Shown here: positions 45,092-60,500 of the stretch, piece after piece
How positions within the stretch are numbered: the first letter of the stretch is position 1
Layout of the letters: each line of letters opens with the position of its first letter
Assembly (NCBI RefSeq): GCF_024868665.1
Contig: NC_079892.1
Location: 7,027,269-7,091,268, forward strand
Direction of reading: 5' to 3'
Origin: Triplophysa rosa
Taxonomy: Eukaryota > Chordata > Actinopteri > Cypriniformes > Nemacheilidae
Length of the DNA: 64,000 bases
The notes under the pieces: model-generated
What the model was told of the DNA's origin: nothing
Seen by the model: only the letters and a program-made list of their open reading frames with translations
Databases searched by the model: none
Position numbers and translations under genes: made by a program

Positions 45092-47815
45092 AAATGTAGA
45101 TCTCACTGGAAACTCAATAAATACTTGAATCTCTTCTATGATAGTAAATTAAATCCTGGAATATACAAAAAAATGGTGAAATGATCAATTGCTGAAAATG
45201 ACAACTTACAACACCAATCAGAGTTCTGCTCCTGAGACATGCTTCTGAAATTAATCAAACTAATAGCTCCCCAGGCACCTTTGAAAAGTCTTTAGTCCAG
45301 TTTTAAAGGGGGAGGTAGTATGTCTCAGTGCCAATGAGTTGACCAAGGACCACTGACCATGGAGGACACGTGAATCGGTCAGGTCTGTGTAGTGCTCAGA
45401 TACAGTTTAAACTGTTAAAACTGTTCTGCAGATGTTTTCTTGGATTGGAATGTCTCTTTGGCCTCATTCTGTGAAGAAAGTACATCTATGATGCTCTCTT
45501 GCATGGGAAGTTACAAAAAGAGTTAAGAAACTAGATATTGGTAATGAGCAATTAAACTCAGGTGTAGTAAAAAAGGTACTGAGACTACTTCAATTGTTTC
45601 CAACCCTGTGGACAAACTAGACTCAGTTGCCTTTTATGTACTTATTGAATGTTCCCGTTTCATGTACTTGTGACTGTGTGAATGAGTTTAGATATAGTAA
45701 TGATGCAACACAAGGAATAAAAGATGGATCCTCTGCTTCACTGGAAACAGCACACTTGGGAGTGTTTTAAAGAGGTGATGTTCACCTCAACTAAAACACA
45801 GTATCCACTTTAGTTCTGGTGTGATGCATCCTTTTAATGCCACTTCATCTTTAAAGATTGTCTTTGATTTTCATAGACTGGCAGAAAACTTGGCTGCTCT
45901 ATTTTGTTATGCACTAGGAATAGTCTTTAATACTGGAATTAGTGGCCTTGAAATAAAATTAGACATGTGCTTCTTTGTATGGGACTACTTATCTACAACT
46001 TCACTCGTCTATCTCTTGAGATTTCTCATGGTCCCTCATTGATGTATCCGGCTAGTTTATGTATGCAAAGAATGAAAAGGAATCAGGTTTTAGATTCTTA
46101 CACAGGCTACTGGTGACCTTTGAGGTTTTTAAGTCTGGTTTATGCTTTGTCATCTGCTATCATTCAGTATTTACCATCAAAGAAATGTCATTTTTATTTT
46201 TTTGTTTTTAATTGTTAAAACAATTAACAATTTTTGTTTTTGTTATATAGAGATGCAATACTAACAAAACATTGGGTAAGGGCATGAATCAGGCTTAAAA
46301 CCCACTTGTAGAAATTAAATTGTTGAAGTACCACTGTAGCTCATTTAAACGAATGCGAGTAATGTGTTGATGTGCTCATATTTTACATGAATGCTTCCTC
46401 TTTTAATTCATTGTACTGAATATGTCCTCAGGGTGTAGTGGTTTTAATACGGGTATTGTCAAATGAATATTCAGTGATAAAAATGACAATGAAATGTCTC
46501 AAACTGTGATAAGTGCATTTGATTCATCTGAATGGTAAATTATCTTAATTTCATACTTTTTGTGGTCTTTGGTACAGAAAAGTTGGTTATTCTTCACATT
46601 GCTGTTTGATTTCATATTGCAAATGCAGGTTTTCATGGGCAAAGCTAGCCGAAAACAGGTTGGCTTTTATTTTCATGGTTCCTACCATCGTTGTCCTGCA
46701 CTAAAATACTTATTTTGAATATCTGCTTTTTATTACATTTGATCTCTCTGGGTTAACTTCATATTTTGCTCATTTTCACGAAGCATTCAAAAATAAACTG
46801 CTTTTTATGGGAATATGACAAAGAATCTACCTCATAATGGCACATTATCCATTCCCATTCTGGACATACACATTAAGATTTTCTGTCACTTGTTTATATT
46901 TGTCATGTAGAAAATACCCTTAATTTTTTCGTACATTTATACAGTATATTTGATAGCTTCATCCTTAAATCAACACTGTAAGCCTTAAAATGTCAACCCG
47001 CAATGATTATTATTAAATTATTAGTGCCAAGTTTGAACTTTCTTAAAAATTGCTTCTGTTTTACAACAATAAGGGAAATGAAGGCAGCACCTAGATTTTA
47101 ATGTGACATTATTCACATCCTTGCCCTCATTTTGGAGTTTTGCAGGATCCGGACTGTAAAGTCATTAGTGTAAATGATATGACAATGTTCACAATACCCT
47201 AAAATGTTTTGTCCCAGAAACCTGTCGCAGTGTATCCTGACATGTAACAAATGTATTTTATGAAGTGAAATGTGAAAATTGACTTGAGATGAAATTGATG
47301 CTGTCCACCCGTTTAGTGTGAATGTCTTAGCTCACCAGTTTATTAGGATCATTTTGGCAATAGTAGACCGTTCTGTTGGAGATTTAAGATTCACCTGTTC
47401 ATATGTAAAGGGGTTATTTAGCTGCAGTAGGTTACAAGATTTTGCTATGTACAGATGTGTCTTTTAATTTTTATTCTTATTTTCTTTTGCATATTGGTGG
47501 CTAACAACAGATCTGTATCTCTTGAAATCTGATTTTTTTCTGCACTAGTTAAAATGCTAGTTGGATAAATGTGAATCCTATTTATTTGTTCATATGTTTT
47601 GTACATTGTTTGTCTTTTTAATATAAATGTGTTCTTTGTTTTTTTTCCCTTTTGTACTTTACCTCAGTAGCAAAATGGCATACAAAAGGACACTTGTAAC
47701 TTTCATTTTTATGTAAAGTTTACATGTTATCTTACCTGCCTCACAAATTATTTTGGAAATGGGCTTAAGTATTTTCCTACTGTACATTTCTTAGAATAAA
47801 ATGTTTCATTAGATT
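45092..47815 (+). other. cecr2 3' untranslated region
   Basis: Directly follows the TGA stop. Candidate polyadenylation signals are AATAAA at 45717, 46793 and 47795-47800; the last is followed by a T-rich stretch and would give a 2.7-kb UTR. AT-rich with no open frame of note. Confidence 0.6.
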
Positions 47816-48189
47816 TTAGGTTTGTTTGCTTTGTCATTTACATGAGTGATGGAGATACCATTTTAATTTCCCAAGGTCTTCCATTAATAACATAAAACGT
47901 TTATGTAGTAACTACGCTTACTTTGTAACTAATATGCATAGATGTTAAGATAAACAGACGTATTGTTGTGTAACACAACTTGTGTTTCAGTGCTTGTGGT
48001 AATTTACTCACAGTAAAGCGGGTCTCGAGTGTTTCAGTCAGAGGGAGAACCTTCACCTAAGTGAACAGAAATATCACATTCACTTGTTGCTTATATAATC
48101 TATAAATATTAAACATGTGAATTTCTTTAAGTATTGTTAATATACTACCTCCGGGTAGATAAATATACTATATTAGCCATTTTTTGCTC

Positions 48190-48410
48190 CTGTCTTTTGT
48201 TCACGCGCATTGACACGCTCGCACGCGCGCACACACCAGAGCCAATGACGTTCGAGGACGGTTGTGACGTCGCGCTCTGTTTTGGAAAGCATTCTGTAGG
48301 GTAAAAGCATAGACATTTCGGTAAAAGTCGTAGTTGTGTTGAAATAAATAATAACGTTAATAATATTTTGACGATTTAGCTGTAAACGATACACTTCACT
48401 CCAGCTTCAG
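48190..48410 (+). promoter_or_regulatory. ada2: ada2 promoter and non-coding first exon
   Basis: A CpG-rich patch (CACGCGCATTGACACGCTCG...) contains a CCAAT box (48242-48246) and TGACGTCG (48265-48272), one base off a palindromic CRE. A good donor, CTTCAG|GTAAGA, ends a probable leader exon at 48410. The matching acceptor (GCACAG) is at 49143, leaving 23 leader bases before the ATG. Confidence 0.6.
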
Positions 48411-49166
48411 GTAAGACGTATCAACGTTAACTTGCTATATGTTACGTATGTTTAAAAAACGAACCGTATCGCTCATTCAGTGTAGAGGTAACGTAACGTT
48501 ACTTATCCAGTTGTGTTTTCGATTAGATCGAAATGTCTTAATAAAGGTTATGGATTAAATCGGTTATTGTTTTAGCGAAGAAACACGTGAATGAGCAACA
48601 TTTTTAGTTATAATAGGTAGAGTACAGCTCGGCAGACTGCTGTGTCATGCGCTTTGTTTACATGTAAATGGGTCTGTAACAGATGGTCTTATTGTTTGTA
48701 GAAGTGAACTGACGGATTTCGTGTGTAGACTGCTTGTAGACATTCACATTTTAAGTAAAGATAAATGTCAGCAAATTTTTCTCAGAAAGGGAACTTATGG
48801 CTGAAACTTGGTGGAAAAAAAAGAAGTAAAAGCTGTAATTACGAACTCTTACAGTCACTTTAGTTTTTCTTTTACTTTTTTGTTTGTTTGTTAGTAATAA
48901 TTACAGTTATGTACAAACATAAGTCTAGAGGACTAAGCCTAAAAAGTAAAATCCCGTAAGTTTCATACTGTACAATTGCATAAAGACTTAAATTATATTG
49001 GTGGCATAGAAAATCTGTTTTATTCTACATGGGTCAGTAAATCAGCATTTATGCAAAAAGTGTCAGCATAAGGCATGTAAAACAAAACAAAAAATGTTTT
49101 TTTATGCATCTAATTATTCTAATTAATTCTACCATCCGCACAGAGCATAGTGCTTGAATCCCAGCC

Positions 49167-51942
<2,776 letters not shown>

Positions 51943-52496
51943 GCTACTTTAAATAGTAGTCTTTTAACCGGGACAACTTTAACACTGTGTGTTTACTGGA
52001 TGTTTATATGTGAATGTAAAATCGCGTGAAGACTGTTGTTTGATATGAGGAATTGATTGTAATGTCTTGAACTGACTTGTACTGCCATCTGGTGCACAAC
52101 ATTTATACATCAATTCAAAAGCTGTTTATTCCAAAATGAAGGACGCTGAAACTTGAACTTCAAAATGTAGTTATTTAATGGGTACAACCACTTCTTGTTT
52201 TTTATTTCAAGACCCTGAATTTCTAATAAGAACTAGGATTTGGAAAATCAGTTTGTCTTCTATTATTCTATAAAAACATAATGTTGAAAAAATGACAGAA
52301 AATAAACTGATTTACATCTTGCCAAGTTAAATTAGGTTATTATGTTGGTGAATTTGTTACATAAATTTTAATAAAACAAAACAATGGTGACATCACTCTG
52401 TATATCATTAACACAGTGGAACCTCTTTCCAGGGCAAATGTTGTATGTAAATTGTTTTATTGCTGGTGTTCTTTCAGGTTTTCAATGTAACTCTTT
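51943..52496. other. Convergent 3' flanks of ada2 and ribc2
   Basis: ada2 has AATAAA at 52301-52306 on the plus strand. ribc2 has AATAAA (plus-strand TTTATT, 52456-52461) on the minus strand, about 40 bases past its stop. The two transcripts probably end within about 150 bases of each other. No other gene is seen. Confidence 0.65.
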
Positions 52497-55400
52497 TTAT
52501 CTATTGCTGCTATTAAACTGGGAAAAATAGCGCTCATCAAGAATATTGGTATAAACCTTGTGAATATGTTTCTGCCTGTAAATGGAAACAGAGGTTTCAT
52601 TTGGTTAAAATTCATAAACGGAGATGAAATTCTTAAATGTAGCAGCGGCTCATTGATTTTCTTTAAAAGCTAAATTGCAAATTATAAGTAGTAATAAAGG
52701 CTATTCAGCTATAGTCAACAACTCACTGAGCATTGTGGGCCTGGGCCAGCTGGGCGTTGGTGTTGTCCAATGCCCTGCGTAGCTCCACATTGGCCCGTGC
52801 CTGCTGTCTTTCAAGCAGCAGTGCAGCACGAGCTGATGCCATTCGCAAGTTATACTCCTTCATCTCCTTCTCCCTTTGCTCCATGCAAGCACGCTGCATA
52901 CACATATTTAATAAAAAGAGTTTTGTTGCTTTGCGTCCATGGGTATTAGCTTTGAAATATCTATTGCATGCAAGTGTACTCTTCGCCTTTTCAATTTCAC
53001 AACTAAATTCTGGGCTTACCTTCTTCTCTTCTGCTTGCTGCTGCTGGTCCAGAGTGTATTGTTCAAGCTCTTTTGGGCTCATTCCCTTGTAACAGTCCCT
53101 GCGGAGGCGAGACGGACCCAGCACACTAGCACTCTGTGCTGGGTTTTCAGTCAGCAGGTCTCCGTTCAGCTGGTTCACAATGTCCGTCCGGTTGTTTTCT
53201 TCCTCCTCACGATGCTCTTGCAAACGTCTCTGTGTAATTTCTGCAGCCTAGAGCCAGGGAGAAAGAAAATTTTAAACTCGAGCCTCGATCAAGAATAAAT
53301 AAAATCACGCTGACCAAAAATTGTATAATTGCCTTACATGCATTAATGATACATGTTCTCAAATCCTAAACCTTACTTTTTTCTTTTCTCATTTTTGTGA
53401 CTCACCAATGACAAGTTATAGTCTTTGGTGGCAGTGGTTGCCGCTCTCCTGAATTGCTTCTCCATCTTCTCTAATTCAAGAGCTCGGTTGTCCAAAGAAA
53501 GTCTGCTTTGATCATACTGATGCACTATACAGTATACAAACACAACAAATAGTGATACAGTATTAAAAGTTTGTATCAATAATGATTATCTTAATGCTTT
53601 TGGGTTGTGTAAGCATCATAACAGTATGTAAATACATATAAACAAGTTTTTCAATGTCAGGCCCAAATATGTTCAAACTTACGTTCTTGTTTTAGCTGTT
53701 GTTTTGTTTGTTCTCGTTCTTGCTGCTGCTGTATGCACCATCCTCTGAGCTGCTCCTTCTGCTTTCGCTGTCTCTCCTTACAGGATAAATCCTCTCCTGT
53801 CAGCTCTGCTAGTATCTTCATCCCCTCCTGTTTCTTCAGCCGCTCTGGGTCGTTCAGGTCAAACTCGCGGCTGCAGCTGGCCTGTTGGAACTGTTGTCTG
53901 AACTGTACGATGGCTTCATTCAGGAGGCGCTCATCTTTCGTCTGTCGCTGGTCCAGGACACAAGCGGCACGATCACCACAGATGAGGTCATTCGCTAAAA
54001 TCAGACAGAATAAGAAGTTTTGTGACTACATTTATTCATAACTAGGCCTACCTATTAACAAAAACTACTCAAACTCAAATGTTTTCTTTTATAAATACTA
54101 TTATGAACCATTCGCTGTTTACCATAAAAACCATTACGAAATATCTTTATGTAGTGTATTTTGAGTCTTGCTGCCAAATAACATCGCACCAAGAGAACTC
54201 AACACATCACCAGTAGACACCCATAGAAACCATTATTCACTCTTAAAAATAAAGGACCTTAAAAGGTTCTTCACAGCGATGCCATAGAAGAAGCATTTTT
54301 GGTTTCAAAAAGAACTATTGAGTCAAACGTTCTTTAAAGAACCATCTCTTTCTTAGCTTTTTATAATTCTCTTCAGTACAAGTGATTAAAAAAAATGTTA
54401 AGTAAAAAATTACAAAAGTCATAGCCTTTTTGCACTGGACATGCTGGTTTTGGCCTTATCACCGGCTGCAGTCATGTCCTCTTTCCACATAAAACACCAG
54501 CGATGTCAACCACCCGATAAGGCACCGCATTATGAAGCGAAGCCATGTTGACAAGTTTCAGTAAGTAAGGGCAAAAATGCACAAGAAATAGTACCTTCAA
54601 TGCCCTGTAAATGGCAATATTGCTTCTTCTGTAGAAGAAATTAACTGCTGCAGAAAAAGTTAAGTGCCATGCAAAATGTAATGTGTTACTGCATTAGTCT
54701 TTACAAATGTAGTGGAGTAAAGAGTACATATACTTATTCAAAAATGTAGTCAAGTAGAGAGTAAAAGTTGCTAATTTCTTTAATACTCAGTACAACTACA
54801 AAGTAGCCAAAAAGATACTTAAGTACAGTAACTAAATTACATTTACTCCAATACTGCAAAGAACCTTTTGTGAAACAGAAAGGTTCTTCGGATGTTAAGG
54901 GTTCTTTATGGAACCATAGACAAAAAAGGTTCTTGGCATCTTGCAACTTTTTTAAGAGTGTAGTTTCCATTTAAACCAATGGGCACACAATTCTCATTAT
55001 AACCATTAAATCCATTAGAATGTTTGTAATGCTTTAAGTTTTTTCAGCAGGATGAACTCTGAGAGACCAAAAATGTTTAATAACCAAAAATGAAAGATAA
55101 TAGAAAGCACAGTGAAATAACCGAAATAAGTAAACTATTCAGCTCAGGTAAAGAAAACAAATAAATAAATACATAAGCTATTAAATTGTATGTAATAAAC
55201 AAAATCAAATAATTAATGGAGTAAACTGACTAAAACTAATCTGGAATTATTTTAAATGGTTAGCTAGAATGATTATTTACCGTAGGCTTCACGTTCATCC
55301 GCTTCTCGTTGCTCTTTCTCTCTTCTTTCTTTTACCTGATGGTCGAGAGCAACCCTGTCAACCTAACCGAGATACAAATGAATGATTGTTAGACACAGGA

Positions 55401-55571
55401 AATAGGCTATATATTTTTTTTTAATTAAAATTATTAGCAAATAGATCAACTTACTCCGCTCGTGCGAACTCTGTCGTTGAATATCCTTTCTTGGCGTTTC
55501 TGTTCACTGTTTTTTCTTTTGTCGAGTTGTAAAGCTTCGACACGGTCAGTCAGATGTTCAACGTGGCTCAT
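52497..55571 (-). CDS. ribc2: RIB43A-like coiled-coil protein 2
   Basis: Microtubule inner protein of the protofilament ribbon in ciliary and flagellar doublets. Seven exons: 55455-55571, 55281-55362, 53683-53994, 53406-53524, 53020-53247, 52727-52893 and 52497-52575, giving 367 aa (human RIBC2 about 380). Nearly all of it is charged coiled coil. RIB43A hallmarks are EFDLNDPERLKK, TGEDLSCKER, GDLLTENPAQSASV, YKGMSPKELEQ, ARAALLLERQQ and the C-terminal VYTNILDERYFSQFNSSNR. These fit RIBC2 better than RIBC1. The short last exon was found by matching that tail; without it the frame would end at a TGA that is really part of a GTGAGT donor. Intron 2 carries nested repeats. Confidence 0.93.
54085..55050. 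repeat. Nested repeats in ribc2 intron 2
   Basis: The outer layer is a second copy of the ACCATTAAA-rich MITE of 794-1103, with its right end TTTTTTCAGCAG at 55050; its left border is diffuse. It is interrupted at 54238-54960 by a MITE with inverted ends CACTCTTAAAAA / TTTTTTAAGAGTG and repeated AAAGAACC motifs. That copy seems itself split by a third element (about 54420-54850; AAGTACAGTAACTAAATTAC...). Confidence 0.65.
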
Positions 55572-57550
55572 CGTTGACTATATCACCTCTGTTCATCGAT
55601 TTGTAAGAAATATTAATCGTCTCACCGGGTGTCAGGGGAAAACCACAAACAAACACGTTGCTATGATACTGTGATCTGTGTTCGAAAATGGCGCCCTCTA
55701 TCGGTCGCTTGTATTTCAGCAAGTCGTCTGTAAAAGGCTGAAATGAACATAAACCACACTTATTCATGGTACATACATTTGATTCAAAGACTAGTTTGTC
55801 TATGATGTTTGTTGTTTAGTTTTTGAAAACCATGATCCTATTTTAAATCATCGTTAGGAAATATCATGGTTTTATTATAGTAAACATGGTGATTTAACAT
55901 GTTTTTCTGGGCATACAAATATCATGGGTAAACTATGGTTATTGTGTTAAATATAAGTGGTTGGGGTAGGTTTGGTTTAGTTACTTAAAAGGACAGTTCA
56001 GCGAAAAATAAAAATCCTGTCTTCCTTTACTCACCCTCGAGTTGTCTGTACAAATTTCAGAACACAGAGAAAGATATTTGGAAAGATGCTTGTAACCAAA
56101 CAGTATTTGGCCACCATTGAATACCATAGTGAGAAAAATTATTTAACATTTGGTCAATGAGCTTACAATTAGTGCTGTCTACAAAAGCATCTTTACAAGT
56201 AGCCTAGCTGAAGACTTTTGCTCAGATTTTGTCCAGATTTTCAGTCTGGACTTGTTGCAGAAAGTCTGCGCCAGTCTGAAGATTTGATCAGTTAGTGAAA
56301 CAAGTGCAACATGTTTTAAACTCATTAGGCCAAGTGCACAAACCTTAGGAAGTCCACAGTATACAGTGTGATAATGTGCTTTGATGCTGCAAGACACTGG
56401 CTTTTAATGCACTTCATCAATGTGTTTTGTCAGTCACAAAATAACTTTTAATTACACTGTAAAAATGTCCATAAAGAATGATAAGATAAAATGTACAATA
56501 GTGAGTATAGGCCTACTCCATATTATGAGTGTACTCCTCCATACACAACCCATATGTTGGACTGCCGTGATTAGACATGAAATTTAGACACCTGGAGACG
56601 CGCGTTCCTGTAACATCTTAACAGCTGCAGTGCCAGGTTCCCTCGAAAGGGAACTAGAAAGAAGACATTAGGGATTCTTATGAAGTAAGAATTGTAAACG
56701 TAGTCAAGTATGTTTACCTACTTGTCAGTCACGGTGTAGATAATATTTTTCACTGAATTCATATTAAACACAAATTGAAGAAAAGGAGGTGCCTTTGGCA
56801 TTTTGGGAAAAACGGGTTTCAGCATATTTTATTGTGTCAGTTGTTATAGTTATAAATTAAACATTATTTCCATGTTGTTCATGCTTTAAATTACTTGTCA
56901 CTGAAATATGATGCAGCATGTTTAAACTTTCATTTTTCAGTTCAACCTTTGCCTTCTGATAAGAGAGTCCACAGTATATGAGTTATGTGCAAATGATAAA
57001 GCATCTTACTCTTGGATTCTTTAAAGTTCTCTTAGTACAAATGAAACACACAACATGAATGCTGCACAATAGCGCAGTCCCAACAAGAACATTCATCACA
57101 AATATACTGTTTGATACACAGAGTTGTAAGGTAATCTATGTATAGGATATTATTAATAGCTCACAAATAGTTCACTTGGTATTAGATAATTGGAGTTATT
57201 TGTAACAGAGCGTATTATGAATTGCAGACCTTCCGGGTGCTGTAAAACTAAAAGAAAGTAAAAACAAATGCGCACAAACAAATTTACCCATGCCAAACAA
57301 TTCACATACACAGACAATATTTTAAATGTAAACCCTAAACCATAAACCGACAAGACAGCAAACTGGTGTATGTTTGACCAATTTAAAGGTTGAATATTCT
57401 ATGTGCCATATACGCACTACTGTATGCACTGTACTGTAATATCTATACAGCGTTAAGAGTTGGACAAGATAGACAGATTGACACATGAATCAGTTTTTTC
57501 CTGTTCTTTGTCCTGTAAACAGCCAAAAACGTAAAGTAAAAAATCTCACT
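55572..57550. other. Intergenic region between ribc2 and galnt8
   Basis: The first 200 bases hold the ribc2 promoter (CpG sites, GGCGCCCTC). About 55985-56140 is half of the foldback MITE (AAAAGGACAGTTCAGCG...TTTACTCACCCTC). The rest is AT-rich and includes the galnt8 3' UTR; no gene is seen. Confidence 0.6.
55657..55670 (-). promoter_or_regulatory. Possible RFX X-box upstream of ribc2
   Basis: GTTGCTATGATACT lies about 87 bases upstream of the start codon. The left half fits the X-box consensus (GTTGCY AT); the right half is poor. It is plausible only because RFX factors drive ciliary genes. Confidence 0.3.
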
Positions 57551-60500
57551 TTAAAATTCTTTGACAGCATGTTGAATTCTCCATTTCTGACCTGTGCACT
57601 TTTGCAAAACAAGATAATAGTATGAATCCTCTCCTTGTGCAATCTCAAGACAACGGCTTGTATTTTTATTTATTATTGCTTGGCCCTGAATACAAAACAG
57701 AAACCGAGAAATGTTTTAAAATCATTATTAATCCACATAATTAACATACCAAGCAATGAGGTTTGTGTGAAATAATTGAACTGAAAATTAACAAAATACA
57801 AAACAGGACTGTACCTGGCTAAAGTTCCACTGCATATTGAATCCATTTTTACAGTCATTTAATGTGGGTGTGTTTCCATAACCAGAATCCATTAGACAAC
57901 GGTTAGAATTGTATTTGTGAGATTTGATGCCTCCAACGTAGATTTCTCCAGTACTGTTGAAGTAACAATGCTGAAGGAAGCATTGAAATTGCATAATGAC
58001 TTTGCATAAATGTACTTTAAGAATGATGGATAAGTAAATAAGATATGGGGATGTTTTCAGCAGGTGGAAAATTGTATAAGTATATTATGAGAGCACTTTT
58101 TTGTTTGAACCTTTAATAGTGTATTTTAAAGTAAAATAGACCCTAAAATGAATATTTTGTCATTATTTACCTACCCTCAAGGTACCCCACCACTCATTTC
58201 GTGTATTTCAAGCGTCCGAAAGGCACTTATAATCCATTATAAAAATATTAAAATACAATCCATTATTAGATGAAGGTTTTGATATCTTTGCATTCATGAA
58301 AATAAGAACCTGTCTATTTGTTGCCATAACAACCAGGACATATCAGCAAGACACCATGAAATTAAGGTAAAAATTAACATATTATATTTGATTGAACACA
58401 TTTGTATATCAATGTTTGTAATCATTTTATAAAGTTTTTGTGTCCATTTGAAGCTTGAGAAGATGATCCCCATTCACTCCCACTGTAACCTCAAAACCCC
58501 AAAAAACACTTAAAAAAAAATGAATGCTTTGGTTCAACCATTAAGGGTTTCAATGACACGATAGTGAATAAATAATGACAAAATGTTCATTTTGGGGTGA
58601 ATTATTACTTTAAGCTTACGTACCTGAGGATCATAATAATGACATCCATACACAATTGGTACACTTCCAGGAACAGGTCCTTGATCGATGCACAGATCTT
58701 TCTGCAGGTCGTTCTTTAACTGAAGATTTCGATTTTGATCAAGTTTAGATATTATTAAATTGGTAATCCATAATAGAGCATAAAAAATACAGTATGTGTA
58801 AAATAGCATCTTGGTATAATGTGTAGCCTATATAGACACTGTTACGTACTGAAATGATAATAAAGTCAACTTTATTCAGCCCTAGGAAAGAAAATATTAT
58901 GCTGTGAGAAATGTAAACATTTTCAAGCAAATATTAGCAACCTGATGCTTACCACACCATAACCTATGATGTCCTCCCATGTGTCTAGCAGTGGATAAAC
59001 ATGTTCCAAGTACCATTTAAAGGGTTTACATTGAAGTTTCTCTCGTAACTTTTTTCTTTCTGTAACATCTCCGATATCAATCCCATGATCCTATGGGGAA
59101 AAGAACTCATTTAAACTTTATTTTAAGAAGTTAACAACCTTAAAGGAACATTAAACCAAAAATGAAAATTCTGTCCTGCATTTACTCACCCTCTTGTCAT
59201 TTCAAACCTGTATGACTTTCATTCTTCTGCAGAACACAAAAGAAGAGATTTTAAAGAATGTTGGTAACCGAACAATGGCGGTTCCCATTGACTTATGGAG
59301 ATAAAACCAATGCAAGTCAACGGACCGCCGTTGTTCGGCTACCAACATTCTTTAAAATCTCTTCTTTTGTGTTCTGCATAAGAAAGAAAGTCATACAGGT
59401 TTGAAATGACAAGAGGGTGAGTTCTTTTAAATGTTCCTTTAAATTTGTTTAGCCAAGTGGCATTCCAAGCCTCTAACCTTAAGAGGGAGATTCCAGGCAA
59501 TGTTCACATTCTATTTATATTCATCCATCCATATTTCAGCCACCCTCAGGGCATTTCTAACCATGGGCTTGCTGAGATCTGGTGAATAAGGCTTGTGTGC
59601 TCTCTCTATGTGTGCGATCTTGGAACACGGCACCACTTCAATACTCCCACCGCAAAGCCAGACCTGATATAAGCATTTATTATCAAATATGAACCAAATT
59701 CATAAATTAAACCTTTATAAACACATCATCGCCATAATGTGCAGACTTACACGTATTCCTAGTTCAACATTCTCACCCCCATAAATAGTCATTCCTTCAT
59801 CCAAAACACCAATTTCTCCCAAGAACTGTCGATCGGCGACAAGGATACCCATTACAGAGGGACTCCTAACAATGCAAACAAAACCGCAATCTAATGTGGA
59901 TTCAAATGTTGTCTGTGTATTTGGCACATTTAAGCATCTGTGTCTCAAAGTTTGGAATGAAGTGCAATGTCCACATACTTTCCTGGTTCTGATGGGTCAT
60001 TAAGTGTGTACCATTCTGGTCGGAAGGACTCATACATGCACCAAAGGGCCCAGTCAAACGCGTGAGCTGCCGGCTGATAGGTAAGAACTTCCAGGGTGTC
60101 AAAAAGCACCTTGTCAAACACTGGGGTCAACACTATAGTCCTGTCTGCTTTGATTCTGGCAAGGAGCGGCTCTGCCCTAGAACAACAAAGCAATCCAAAA
60201 TAATTTCAGCGTTTAGCCAAAGAAATTAAATTATTGTATCCCGGCATGCGATGTTGTTTACCATTGCTCATGAACCTCAATGTGAACATCCAGAATGGCT
60301 ACCACCTGGCCTGTGGCCTCCTCCCAGCCAGAGATTCTGGCCTTCGCAAGACCCATCTGCCTTTTGTGCCTCACTTTTTTGAGCAAGCCAGGCTTTTCTT
60401 TATTAATAAGATTTATATATTTATCCAGATCTGACTGCAGATCCGCTGTAAGGAAAAAATGTCAAAATGGTAAACAATGATCATTTTTAGCCAAAAAATA

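Noticed and set aside
52720..52730. TGA after AQAHNAQ taken as the end of ribc2
   Set aside because: The TGA overlaps a consensus donor (A|GTGAGT), and a downstream exon supplies the conserved VYTN...QFNSSNR tail in the right phase.
59511..59513. TAG in galnt8 as a programmed recoding signal
   Set aside because: Selenocysteine uses TGA, and the context TAG-AAT does not match known stop-readthrough motifs. A plain nonsense change or error is simpler.
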